Notes: generated by a model not told the origin, from the letters alone. Positions 1 through 6,809 are shown, counted from the stretch's first letter. The stretch is DNA of 19,716 nucleotides from an uncultured Faecalibacterium sp. (GCA_934525405.1 CAKSZF010000020.1:1-19716), one strand, 5' to 3'. Program-made: numbers and translations.

Positions 1-455
1 TCCGGGTCCAGCTCGATGCTGAACACGGCTTTTTTCAGCTTGCCGCAGCCCTGCGCCTTCAGGCCGGATTTATACGGCTCCCCCGCCAGATACAGGGCAA
101 AACGTCCCTCGCAGAGCATCCCCGCAATGCTGGTACCGGCGGTGCCTACGGTAGTGTCGGTGGCTTCATCGGTAGGCTTGGTGGGGGTCAGCTCCGCAAG
201 GCTCACCTCAAACAGCTCGCTTCCGTCCAAGTCAGTCTCCAGCGTGATGTGGTTATCGTGGCGCTGGAACAGTGCTTTGTCGGACGTCTGGGGCGTGACG
301 GTGCTCACGGTGACCACCGCCTTGTCCCCATCGATGCGGGTGCGCCCAGCAGGCAGGGTGGTGATATCCCGCGCCATGATGTACTCGATCACGGTGTCCA
401 GATTGTCGCTTACGCCCAGATAGTTGGGCAGGTTGTTCAGGGTATCGTAGATCAT
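1..455 (-). CDS. YhcH/YjgK/YiaL family protein (partial, 3' end outside window)
   Basis: The reading frame starts at the ATG at 455 and stays open to the left edge (about 151 codons), so only the C-terminus is missing. The N-terminus MIYDTLNNLPNYLG, then an 'LPAGRTRIDGD' block (about residues 34-44), a 'FQRHDNHITLETDLDGSE' block (about 63-80) and 'RFALYLAGEPYKSGLKA' match the cupin-like YhcH/YjgK/YiaL (DUF386) family, which is about 150 residues long. Members are linked to sialic acid or other sugar catabolism, some as sugar anomerases; the substrate here cannot be told. The usual ExH and DIQ positions read QRH and TLE, so the metal-site residues may differ from the norm. GGAGGA lies just upstream of the ATG. 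A promoter overlapped by an inverted repeat sits at 488-522. Family call fairly confident; function inferred. Confidence 0.8.
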   Translation of the reverse strand, partial: MIYDTLNNLPNYLGVSDNLDTVIEYIMARDITTLPAGRTRIDGDKAVVTVSTVTPQTSDKALFQRHDNHITLETDLDGSELFEVSLAELTPTKPTDEATDTTVGTAGTSIAGMLCEGRFALYLAGEPYKSGLKAQGCGKLKKAVFSIELDP

Positions 456-487
456 GGAAAAAGTCCTCCGTCTGTATCGTTTTGCTT

Positions 488-507
488 ACCTGTATGGTAT
501 CACAGGT
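488..507. promoter_or_regulatory. Candidate operator: inverted repeat ACCTGT-N8-ACAGGT
   Basis: A perfect 6-bp inverted repeat with an 8-bp spacer straddles the proposed -10 box (494-499) of the YhcH-family gene. That is the position expected for a repressor such as a GntR- or LacI-type sugar regulator. No regulator gene is visible beside it, so the cognate protein is unknown. Confidence 0.4.
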
Positions 508-522
508 CAGAAACAGATGCAA
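494..522 (-). promoter_or_regulatory. Predicted sigma-A promoter of the YhcH-family gene
   Basis: On the minus strand TTGCAT (517-522) and TACCAT (494-499) are separated by 17 bp, about 40 bp upstream of the ATG at 455. Confidence 0.5.
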
Positions 523-530
523 TATGTGTG

Positions 531-694
531 CGGGCGGATGTCGCGAGCCGCGCAGAAAAGGAACCCGGGTCGCGGCTCCCAGCGGCTGCATCGTGCCTTG
601 GGCGGCACGCGCATCCTGCTGGCCGCAGCCCCAACAGCTCCTCCCTGTTTCTGCCGCTGGCAGCGGTCGTCGCTGTTGCTGTTCGAATCCACCC
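531..694. repeat. Structured repeat, copy A, with tRNA-like ends
   Basis: This 164-bp segment begins with CGGGCGGATGTCGCGAGCCG and ends with GCTGTTCGAATCCACCC. Both ends match copy B (758-866) almost exactly, while the interiors differ. The right end is identical to part of a tRNA T-arm/acceptor (TTCGAATCCACCC). The interior is GC-rich with several short hairpins. No convincing coding sequence lies here: open frames run on both strands but lack ribosome-binding sites and family similarity. I infer a non-coding repeat family; copy number elsewhere cannot be seen. Confidence 0.5.
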
Positions 695-727
695 TTGCAT
701 CCCCTTTTTCAAGGCAGATAAAGCAGA

Positions 728-756
728 AACTCCGGTACCCATTGGATACCGGAGTT
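728..756 (-). terminator. Hairpin following the tRNA-end copy (possible old terminator)
   Basis: AACTCCGGTA (728-737) and TACCGGAGTT (747-756) form a perfect 10-bp stem with a 9-nt loop. On the minus strand it directly follows the CCA-like end of repeat copy B, as the terminator follows the real tRNA-Tyr. The downstream T-run is poor (GTTTCTGCTTT), so termination may be weak. Confidence 0.35.
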
Positions 757-757
757 C

Positions 758-866
758 TTGGTGGGCGCGGGTGGATTGCGCGAGCCGCGCTGCTAAAAAC
801 AGCCCACTGGGCTGTTTTTGCGCTGTCTTCTGCGACAGCGCCGCAGCTGTTCGAATCCACCCGCCC
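758..866. repeat. Structured repeat, copy B, carrying a copy of the tRNA-Tyr 3' end
   Basis: Bases 758-777 are identical over 20 bp to 927-946, the last bases of tRNA-Tyr including the encoded CCA. The right end (846-866, GCTGTTCGAATCCACCCGCCC) matches the right end of copy A and is complementary to the left end, giving a long terminal inverted repeat (GGGTGGATT/AATCCACCC). Inside are two strong hairpins: AAAAACAGCC/GGCTGTTTTT near 795-819 and GCGCTGTC/GACAGCGC near 820-842. It resembles either a tRNA gene gutted by a miniature element or a small element that targets tRNA ends. It is not an intact tRNA: no anticodon arm or D-arm can be found. Confidence 0.5.
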
Positions 867-887
867 TATGAGTTTATCCTTGTCACA

Positions 888-923
888 AAACAAAAACCTC
901 AGCGCACTTGCATACGCTGAGGC
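888..923 (-). terminator. Rho-independent terminator of tRNA-Tyr
   Basis: On the minus strand the tRNA 3' end is followed by the stem CCTCAGCG/CGCTGAGG (897-904 and 915-922) and then a TTTTTGTTTTG run. This is a standard intrinsic terminator five bases after the CCA. Confidence 0.8.
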
Positions 924-927
924 TTTT

Positions 928-1012
928 TGGTGGGCGCGGGTGGATTCGAACCACCGAAGCTGAAAGCAGCAGATTTACAGTCTGTCCCCATTGGCCACTC
1001 GGGAACACGCCC
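928..1012 (-). tRNA. tRNA-Tyr (anticodon GTA), CCA encoded
   Basis: Read on the minus strand, the acceptor 5' GGGCGTG (1012-1006) pairs with 3' CGCGCCC, with one G-U pair. The discriminator is A (931) and CCA is encoded at 930-928. The anticodon stem CAGA/TCTG encloses the loop CTGTAAA, giving anticodon GTA, hence tyrosine. The T-arm GGTGG-TTCGAAT-CCACC is perfect. The long variable arm makes this a class II tRNA of 82 nt plus CCA, as expected for bacterial tRNA-Tyr. It has its own promoter and terminator, so it is transcribed alone. Confidence 0.95.
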
Positions 1013-1049
1013 ATATTCGTTTTTTCACAGCCGCGTGGACTACCTGTAC

Positions 1050-1078
1050 ATGTTACCACTGAAAGCGCAATTTGTCAA
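1050..1078 (-). promoter_or_regulatory. Promoter of tRNA-Tyr
   Basis: The minus strand has a consensus TTGACA (1073-1078), a 17-bp spacer and TAACAT (1050-1055). Transcription would begin near 1043, about 30 nt before the mature tRNA 5' end. Confidence 0.75.
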
Positions 1079-1113
1079 CCCATAATTTGCAAAAAAATAT
1101 CTGTGGAAATCAC

Positions 1114-1165
1114 AAAAGCCCTCCTGTCCGGATGCGCTTCGCAGCATCCGGGCGGGAGGGCTTTT
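1114..1165 (-). terminator. Intrinsic terminator of the phosphofructokinase pair
   Basis: AAAAGCCCTCC and GGGAGGGCTTTT form the outer stem and CCGGATGC/GCATCCGG the inner one. On the minus strand a TTTTGTG tract follows. It lies 27 bp beyond the stop at 1192. Confidence 0.8.
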
Positions 1166-1191
1166 CAGCCTAACAAAAAATCAGGAGAAGA

Positions 1192-2424
1192 TCACTTCTG
1201 GTTCTTCATGTAGATATGGTGCGGCAGACCGGCGATGTACAGCGGGGTCAGCTCGGCCTGAATCAGCGGACGGGCGTAGTCCAGGAAGTCCTCGGTCATC
1301 TGGGTGTGGTTGTTGTTCATCCAGCTCAGGGGAACCTTCTTTTCCAGGTTGGCGACCTCGCTGATGGGGTGCAGCTCGGTGGTGCACTGGTAGGGGTTGT
1401 TGGAGATGCGCTTCAGGGCAACCATCTGACCGGTAACGCCTTCAAAAGCTGCCTTGGCTGCGGCACCGCCCACCTGATAGGCCTCGGTGATGTCGGTGCG
1501 GCTGGTCAGGTGACCGGCGCAGCGCTGCAGGGTGGAAAGCTCGATGCAGCGGGTCTTGGTGTCCAGATTGCGTGCCACCACGTTGGCCAGATACCGTGCG
1601 GTACCGGTCAGTGCCTTGTGGCCGAAAGCGTCCACTGCGTGCACGTCGTCAGCCAGCTCGCAGACATAGCGGCCATCCTCCAGCTTTACGCCCTCGGAAA
1701 CGGCAATGACGATGCTGGGCTTCTTTTCCTGCATCACACGCACCTTTTCCACAAAGCGCTCCACGTTGAAGGGAACCTCGGGCAGGCAGATCATGTCCAC
1801 GCCCTCGCAATCGTCGCTCTTGGCCAGTGCGGCGGCGGCGGTCAGCCAGCCGGCGTTGCGGCCCATGATCTCCACCACGGTAACGTACTTAGTGCCGTAC
1901 ACGGTGGCATCGCGGATGATCTCCTTCATCACAACGCCGATGTACTTGGCGGCAGAGCCGTAGCCGGGGGTGTGGTCGGTAACCATCAGGTCGTTGTCGA
2001 TGGTCTTGGGCACGCCCATAAAGCGGATGTCGCTGCCAACGCGCTGACCGTAGTCAGCCAGCTTGCCGATGGTGTCCATGGAGTCGTTGCCGCCGATGTA
2101 GAAGAAGTAGCCGATGTTCAGCTTTTCCAGAATGGCGAACAGCTTTTTGTACACCGCCTCGTCATCCCGCCAGTCGGGCAGCTTGTAGCGGCAGCTGCCC
2201 AGAAAGCTGGACGGGGTGCGCTTGAGCAGCTCGATGTCCAAGTCATCGGTCAGCAGGGTGGAAAGATCCACCACCCGCTCCTCCAGCAGACCGGCAACAC
2301 CGTTGCACATACCGTACACGATGTCTGCGCCGCGGTTCTTGCAGCTTTCAAAGACACCCGCCAGACTGGCATTGATGACAGAGGTGGGGCCGCCGGACTG
2401 ACCGACAATTGCGTTTTTTCCCAT
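1192..2424 (-). CDS. 6-phosphofructokinase, PPi-type signature (second of tandem pair)
   Basis: This 410-residue protein of the PfkA superfamily phosphorylates fructose 6-phosphate in the glycolysis committing step. The N-terminal GQSGGPTSVINAS loop (8-20), GGNDS (111-115), PKTIDND (139-145), MGRNAGW (187-193) and LQRCAGHLTSRTD near residue 305 are all in place. In ATP-dependent enzymes the two discriminating positions are Gly (GGDGS, PGTIDND); Asp in GGNDS and Lys in PKTIDND here are the usual marks of pyrophosphate-dependent enzymes. The Asp that normally precedes that position is Asn. AAGGAG is 7 nt upstream of the ATG. It lies 84 bp downstream of a close paralogue and probably shares its transcript, with a weak hairpin between them. 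Family certain; donor inferred from signatures. Confidence 0.9.
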   Translation of the reverse strand: MGKNAIVGQSGGPTSVINASLAGVFESCKNRGADIVYGMCNGVAGLLEERVVDLSTLLTDDLDIELLKRTPSSFLGSCRYKLPDWRDDEAVYKKLFAILEKLNIGYFFYIGGNDSMDTIGKLADYGQRVGSDIRFMGVPKTIDNDLMVTDHTPGYGSAAKYIGVVMKEIIRDATVYGTKYVTVVEIMGRNAGWLTAAAALAKSDDCEGVDMICLPEVPFNVERFVEKVRVMQEKKPSIVIAVSEGVKLEDGRYVCELADDVHAVDAFGHKALTGTARYLANVVARNLDTKTRCIELSTLQRCAGHLTSRTDITEAYQVGGAAAKAAFEGVTGQMVALKRISNNPYQCTTELHPISEVANLEKKVPLSWMNNNHTQMTEDFLDYARPLIQAELTPLYIAGLPHHIYMKNQK

Positions 2425-2461
2425 GATGATTTCTCCTTTTTTGTTTTTTCTGTTTCGGCTA

Positions 2462-2481
2462 TAAAAACGTGCAGTCGCACG
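2462..2481 (-). terminator. Weak hairpin with T-run between the two pfk genes
   Basis: CGTGC-GACT-GCACG (2468-2481) followed by TTTTTAT on the minus strand could act as a partial terminator, reducing expression of the downstream copy relative to the upstream one. The stem is only 5 bp. Confidence 0.4.
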
Positions 2482-2508
2482 AAAACAGACGCGGAATGGA
2501 AAGATGGA

Positions 2509-3732
2509 TCACAGACGGATGTGGCGGGGAGTACCGTTCACATAAACGGGGGTCACCTCGTCCAGAATCAGCGGACGGGCGTACTCTTCAAAGGCTTCGG
2601 TCACCTGCATCCCGTCCGGGGTGATCCATTCCAGCGGGACCTTCTTTTCCAGATTTGCCACCTGCTGCACATCCACAGACTCGGTGATGCACTGGTACGG
2701 GTAGTTGGAGACCCGCTTGAGGGCGATCATACGGCCGCTCTCGCCGGCAAAGGCAGCAGCGGCGGCGGCACCGCCGACGGCGTAGGCCTCGTTCACATCC
2801 GTGCGGCTGGCCAGATGGCTGGCGCAGCGCTGCAGGGTGGAGAACTCGATGGCACGGCTCTTGCACTGCAGCTTGTCGTGGATGAGCTCCGAAAGGTAAC
2901 GGCTGGTGCCGCTGAGGATGGCCTTGTGGCCAAAAGCGTCCAGCTGGCCGGCGGTGGACACCAGATCGCACAGATACGTGCCGTCCGCGGTCTTTACGCC
3001 CTCGCTGGCTGCGATGATAACGTTGGACTTTACCCGCTGCAGCTCGTCCACCCGGGCAAGGAACTTGTCCTGATCAAAGGGCACTTCCGGCAGCAGGATC
3101 AGGTCGGGGCCTTCGCAGTCCTCGCCGCCTGCCAGACAGGCCGCACCAGCCAGCCAGCCTGCGTGACGGCCCATGATCTCGGCCACCGTCACGCTGCGGA
3201 TGTTGTACACCGAGGAATCACGGATGACCTCTTTCAGAATGGTGGCAATGTACTTTGCGGCAGAGCCGTAGCCGGGGGTGTGGTCGGTAAGGCACAGATC
3301 GTTGTCGATAGTCTTGGGCACACCGATGAACCGCACACTGCTGCCCACCCGCTGCCCGTAGCGGGACAACTTTGCGATGGTATCCATCGAGTCGTTGCCG
3401 CCGATGTAGAACACGGCACAGATGTCGTACTTGTCAAACAGGGTGAACAGCTTGACGAACGGGGTGGCATCGGTGTCCGGGTCGGGCAGCTTGAAGCGGC
3501 AGCTGCCCAGATAGCTGGACGGGGTGCGCTTGAGCAGCTCGATGCTCATGCGGTCGTCCAGCAGAACGTTGAGCTCCAGCAGCTCTTCCTTGAGCAGACC
3601 CTCGATGCCGTACTTCATGCCGTACACCTTGTCTGCACCCAGACTGCGGGCGGCTTTGTATACGCCCGCAAGGCTGGAGTTGATTACGGCGGTAGGGCCG
3701 CCGCTCTGACCAATGATAATATTCTTGGCCAT
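2509..3732 (-). CDS. 6-phosphofructokinase, PPi-type signature (first of tandem pair)
   Basis: 407 residues, colinear with the downstream paralogue without gaps through the N-terminal half. GQSGGPTAVINSS (8-20), GGNDS (111-115), PKTIDND (139-145) and MGRHAGW (187-193) fall at the same positions. The start is the ATG at 3732 because AAGGAGG lies 5 nt upstream and homology begins at MAKN; the frame stays open 32 codons further but without a ribosome-binding site. Asp in GGNDS and Lys in PKTIDND suggest pyrophosphate rather than ATP as donor. The pair probably arose by local duplication; whether both are catalytic or one is regulatory cannot be told. The promoter is about 190 nt upstream. Confidence 0.9.
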   Translation of the reverse strand: MAKNIIIGQSGGPTAVINSSLAGVYKAARSLGADKVYGMKYGIEGLLKEELLELNVLLDDRMSIELLKRTPSSYLGSCRFKLPDPDTDATPFVKLFTLFDKYDICAVFYIGGNDSMDTIAKLSRYGQRVGSSVRFIGVPKTIDNDLCLTDHTPGYGSAAKYIATILKEVIRDSSVYNIRSVTVAEIMGRHAGWLAGAACLAGGEDCEGPDLILLPEVPFDQDKFLARVDELQRVKSNVIIAASEGVKTADGTYLCDLVSTAGQLDAFGHKAILSGTSRYLSELIHDKLQCKSRAIEFSTLQRCASHLASRTDVNEAYAVGGAAAAAAFAGESGRMIALKRVSNYPYQCITESVDVQQVANLEKKVPLEWITPDGMQVTEAFEEYARPLILDEVTPVYVNGTPRHIRL

Positions 3733-3930
3733 GGAAACCTCCTTCAGATCATTTAAAATGTGTCTGCTGCCGGGCAAACGGCTTTCCGCACCGTCCAGTA
3801 AAGTGGTCTGTCGGCCCTGCACTGCCAACGGACCGGGACGGCAAAACAGCCGTCTGCCGCAACTGACACAAAAATATTTGCAGCTTGTGTATTTGCTTTT
3901 TGTAAAATGTGCAAAATAAGCTGCAATCCT

Positions 3931-3959
3931 ATTGTACCCGTTTTACCTGTTGTATGCAA
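3931..3959 (-). promoter_or_regulatory. Promoter of the phosphofructokinase pair
   Basis: On the minus strand TTGCAT (3954-3959), a 17-bp spacer and TACAAT (3931-3936). This leaves an untranslated leader of about 190 nt before the ATG at 3732. I found only modest hairpins in the leader and no known riboswitch. The 339-bp gene-free gap 3733-4071 holds this leader, two divergent promoters and the start of the opposite leader. Confidence 0.55.
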
Positions 3960-3962
3960 GAC

Positions 3963-3970
3963 CCAATTGG
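3963..3970. promoter_or_regulatory. Palindrome CCAATTGG between divergent promoters
   Basis: An 8-bp perfect palindrome lies between the two divergent -35 boxes (3954-3959 and 3971-3976), themselves 11 bp apart. A protein bound here could affect both promoters. It is short and may be chance. Confidence 0.25.
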
Positions 3971-3999
3971 TTGCACAGGCAAAAAAAATATGATAAAAT
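3971..3999 (+). promoter_or_regulatory. Promoter of the SGNH-hydrolase gene
   Basis: TTGCAC (3971-3976), a 17-bp A-rich spacer and TAAAAT (3994-3999), 72 bp upstream of the start at 4072. Confidence 0.6.
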
Positions 4000-4071
4000 G
4001 GGTGCGCACTCCAAAAATACCGGGCAGAAGTACCTGCCTGTTGGGATAAATGCAGAAAGCTGGACAGAGAT

Positions 4072-5088
4072 ATGGGCATTTCACACGAGTATCATTCGGC
4101 ACCCCGGCGGCGCACACGCGGGGGCATCGGCGGCAAGCTGCGGCTGGCGGGGGTCATTGTGGCCATTTTGCTGGTCGCCTATGCGGTGACCGCCATCTTG
4201 GAAAAAGGAACCGTTGAAGAGGACAGCACCCCACAGACCGGCACGGGCGGCATTGCACAGAACATTCTGGCACCGCTGCCCATGCAGGGCGAAGCGGCTT
4301 CCGGCAGCGGCAGCGAAAGTGCAGCCGACAGCAGCGGCACGGTGCAGGCGGTGCAGCTGGAAAACTTCGGTCCCGCCCGGCAGACCGATGGCGCTTATAC
4401 TATTAAGGCCTATGACGCCAGCGTCATACGGCAGCCGGCCTGCGGACAGGTAGACCTCAGCTATTTTTCAGACGCCGCTTTTCTGGGCGACAGCCTGACG
4501 GTGGGCTTCTCGGATTATCAAATCAATCTGAGCGGCGCGCTTATCTGCGGCTATATCGGCGTAGGGCCGGACGCCATCGTCAACCGCGCCGCCGTCAAGA
4601 GCCCCACCCGCGGGCAGGAGGTGGCGCTGGATGTACTGGCAGCGGCGCAGCCCAAAAAGCTGTATATCCTGCTGGGCACCAACACCCTGACCACCTTGGG
4701 GGCCTCTGACCGTTTTCTGGCCTACTACGGCCAGATGCTGGACGAGCTGCGCCAGACGCTGGGGGACGACTGCATTATTTATGTGCAGTCCATCCCGCCG
4801 GTACGGCCTGCGGCAGCGGAAAAGAAGCCGGGTCTTGCCTCGGATGTGCTGCGCGGCGTGAACGAGCAGCTGGCACAGCTGGCCGCCAGCAAGGGCTGCG
4901 TTTATCTGGACCTGTGGGAGGCGCTGGCTGACGGCGAGGGCAACCTGAAAGAGATGATCGCCGCACCGGACGGCGTGCACCTCTCGGCCGGCAACGGCTA
5001 TGGCGCATGGGTCACCTACCTGCGCAACCACGCAAAATATTCCGCAAGTAACCCGTGGATCATGGGCAGCGCGTACAGCGCAGAATAA
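4072..5088 (+). CDS. Membrane-anchored SGNH/GDSL hydrolase-family protein
   Basis: 338 residues. A basic N-terminus (PRRRTRGG, about 11-18) precedes one hydrophobic helix (about 25-43), then a low-complexity Gly/Ser/Ala linker to about residue 100, so the catalytic domain should be outside the membrane. The SGNH blocks are present: GDSL with nucleophile Ser141, LGTN (201-204) as block III, and DGVHLS with Asp300 and His303 as block V. Such enzymes remove acyl groups from envelope polysaccharides or lipids; the substrate is not evident. It is a single-gene unit with its own promoter and terminator. The ribosome-binding site before the ATG at 4072 is poor (GGACAG), so the start is the least certain part, though the basic/TM order supports it. 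Confidence 0.8.
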   Translation: MGISHEYHSAPRRRTRGGIGGKLRLAGVIVAILLVAYAVTAILEKGTVEEDSTPQTGTGGIAQNILAPLPMQGEAASGSGSESAADSSGTVQAVQLENFGPARQTDGAYTIKAYDASVIRQPACGQVDLSYFSDAAFLGDSLTVGFSDYQINLSGALICGYIGVGPDAIVNRAAVKSPTRGQEVALDVLAAAQPKKLYILLGTNTLTTLGASDRFLAYYGQMLDELRQTLGDDCIIYVQSIPPVRPAAAEKKPGLASDVLRGVNEQLAQLAASKGCVYLDLWEALADGEGNLKEMIAAPDGVHLSAGNGYGAWVTYLRNHAKYSASNPWIMGSAYSAE

Positions 5089-5093
5089 AAAGC

Positions 5094-5160
5094 AAAAAGC
5101 AAGTGCACCACATCTTCATCAAAAGCGTTGGCTTTTGAAAAGGTGGTGCACTTGCTTTTT
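5094..5160. terminator. Bidirectional terminator between convergent genes
   Basis: An 18-bp stem, AAAAAGCAAGTGCACCAC (5094-5111) with its exact complement at 5143-5160, encloses a second small stem (AAAAGC/GCTTTT). T-runs follow on both strands. It ends the SGNH-hydrolase gene on the plus strand and the ABC operon on the minus strand. Confidence 0.8.
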
Positions 5161-5163
5161 ATA

Positions 5164-5322
5164 TTACTTTTTATCCTGTGGATCATCCAGCCCTTTGAAC
5201 ATCACCATGCCCAGACATGCAAAACTGGCACCCAGCGCAAAACCCACTGTCCCCATCGACACGCTGAACAAAACGCCCATGGCAACGCCGAACAGGATGC
5301 CTGCGACCTGACTTTTCTTCAT
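5164..5322 (-). CDS. Small hydrophobic membrane protein at the end of the ABC operon
   Basis: 52 residues beginning MKKSQVAGILFGVAMGVLF. The span from about residue 5 to 42 is almost wholly hydrophobic and Gly-rich, long enough for two short membrane helices or a hairpin, and ends in a charged tail (LDDPQDKK). Its ATG is one base past the TAA of the permease gene, so translation is probably coupled; the frame remains open upstream inside the permease but has no better start. I do not recognise a named family. The position suggests an accessory subunit of the transporter, but this is context only. Confidence 0.6.
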   Translation of the reverse strand: MKKSQVAGILFGVAMGVLFSVSMGTVGFALGASFACLGMVMFKGLDDPQDKK

Positions 5323-5323
5323 T

Positions 5324-5965
5324 TTATTGCTCTGCCTTTCCGTACCATGCAACGGACAGTCGCCACGAGAGAGCATACAGCACCAGCACCGCTGCCAGCA
5401 CGACCACCAGCACCAATAGCGAACCATGAGCGGGCAGGATGCTGTTCAGCAGAATCCCACCGGAGGACACCGTAATGCCCATCAAACCTCCCAGCATACC
5501 AATGCAAAGATAATACACATATTTTGCCTTTTCGTAGCCAAAGCGGTAGGTCAACGGCAGCAGGATGATGTTGCCCAGCAGGGTCAGCATAGCCACCTGA
5601 AGCAGAGTCGCCACGGTGAGCTGAACCGTCACCGTGCCCCAGAGCAGCTGTGCTGCTGCCAGCGCTGCCATACTCAGCAGCTCCGCCAGCGCCATACCAC
5701 ACAAGCCGATGAGGTATTTGCCGCCCACGATCTGCTCTTTTGTCACCGGCAGAGCAGCGCAGTAAGCGCTGAACCGGCTGTTCTGGTCGTACGCCAGCAA
5801 TGTCATGGGCGACATTCCCAGCATAAGCCCGCTGTACAGCATAAAGAAATTAGAGCCTTCCTTCATGAAAAACGTTCCCATCAGCATCATAGCCACCGAC
5901 ACCAGAATGATCCATCTGATATAGCACCACGTCTGATAGGCATCCTTCAATAACAGACCTTTCAT
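5324..5965 (-). CDS. ABC-2 type transporter permease
   Basis: 213 residues with about six hydrophobic segments. The opening MKGLLLKDAYQTW and the later LAYDQNSRFSAYCAALPVTK segment are typical of the ABC2_membrane_5-like permeases paired with YtrA-type regulators. It would form the membrane channel for the ATPase encoded just upstream. Its ATG overlaps the ATPase stop in an ATGA, so the two are translationally coupled. Substrate unknown: relatives are tied to antimicrobial or cell-envelope stress, but nothing in the protein fixes this. Confidence 0.8.
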   Translation of the reverse strand: MKGLLLKDAYQTWCYIRWIILVSVAMMLMGTFFMKEGSNFFMLYSGLMLGMSPMTLLAYDQNSRFSAYCAALPVTKEQIVGGKYLIGLCGMALAELLSMAALAAAQLLWGTVTVQLTVATLLQVAMLTLLGNIILLPLTYRFGYEKAKYVYYLCIGMLGGLMGITVSSGGILLNSILPAHGSLLVLVVVLAAVLVLYALSWRLSVAWYGKAEQ

Positions 5966-6807
5966 TGCACGTTCTCCCCTTTCACCATCAGCACAAACAG
6001 TTCCTCAATGCTTACCGGGGTAAGCTCTGCCCCGGCGGGCATTGCATCCCGGCGCACAAGCGCCTCGGCTCCGTAGGGGGTGACCCGCTTGCCGTACACC
6101 TGCGTATCCAATGCCGCCAGCTGCGCCGCCGTGCCGTGCCACAAGGCGTATTCCTCCCGCAGGGCGTCCTTTTCCTCACAGAGCAGCAGCCTGCCCTTGT
6201 GCAGAAAGGCGATGGTATCGCACAGCTTTTCCAAGTCGCTGACGATGTGGGAGGAGATGAGGATGGAGTGGTTTTCGTCCCGGGCAAAGTCCAGCAGCAG
6301 GTCGGTCACCTCGTCCCGCACCACCGGGTCCAGCCCGTTGGTGGCTTCGTCCAACAGCAGCAGCTTCGGGTGGTGTGCCAGCGCCACCGCAATGCACAGC
6401 TTCATCTTCATGCCGGTGGAGTAGTCCTTGTACTGCTTCTTGTCCGGCAGACCAAATTTTTGGCACAGCTCCGCATAGGCGGCAGCGTCCCAGTTGTGGT
6501 AGATACCCGCCATCACCTTGCCCGCCTGCACCGCGTTCAGGCACAGGGGGATGCCCTCGCTGCCCAGCACTACGCCGATTTCCTCTTTGGTGCGGACAGA
6601 AGCGGTGCGGCTGTCCCTGCCAAGAATGGTCACGGTGCCGCCGTCCCGCTGCACCATGTCTAAGATCAGCCGGATGGTGGTGCTTTTGCCCGCTCCGTTT
6701 TCGCCGATCAGGCCGCAGATGGTGCCGCCGGGCAGGGTCAGATCCAGCGGCCCAAGGGTAAAGTCCTTATAGTGTTTTGTAAGTCCCTGCAGTTCCAGTG
6801 CGTTCAT
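5962..6807 (-). CDS. ABC transporter ATP-binding protein
   Basis: 281 residues from the ATG at 6807. Walker A GENGAGKST, signature-like YSTGMKMKL, Walker B LLLLDEATNGLDP and the H-loop ISSHIVSDLEKL appear in order, and a divergent C-terminal region of about 70 residues follows. This is the YtrB-like class that energises ABC-2 permeases. I chose 6807 over a GTG at 6822 because GGGAGGG is 6 nt upstream of 6807 and homology starts at NALELQGLTKHY; the GTG start would overlap the gntR stop. The gene starts 2 bp after gntR and overlaps the permease by 4 bp. Confidence 0.9.
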   Translation of the reverse strand: MNALELQGLTKHYKDFTLGPLDLTLPGGTICGLIGENGAGKSTTIRLILDMVQRDGGTVTILGRDSRTASVRTKEEIGVVLGSEGIPLCLNAVQAGKVMAGIYHNWDAAAYAELCQKFGLPDKKQYKDYSTGMKMKLCIAVALAHHPKLLLLDEATNGLDPVVRDEVTDLLLDFARDENHSILISSHIVSDLEKLCDTIAFLHKGRLLLCEEKDALREEYALWHGTAAQLAALDTQVYGKRVTPYGAEALVRRDAMPAGAELTPVSIEELFVLMVKGENVQ

Positions 6808-6809
6808 AT

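Noticed and set aside
758..866. Second tRNA gene
   Set aside because: Only the acceptor/T-arm end and CCA are present; no D-arm or anticodon arm can be folded.
249..963. Overlapping open frames on both strands around the tRNA with peptides such as RVDSNHRS and GWIRTTEAESS
   Set aside because: These are translations of the tRNA-Tyr gene and the tRNA-derived repeats, a well-known source of false proteins.
1216..3756. Very long open frame on the plus strand across both pfk genes
   Set aside because: It is antisense to two clear phosphofructokinase genes, has His/Gly/Val-rich composition typical of reversed GC-rich coding sequence, and has no ribosome-binding site.
3733..3924. Riboswitch in the pfk leader
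   Set aside because: The leader is long, but I find no recognised aptamer core and only short hairpins.
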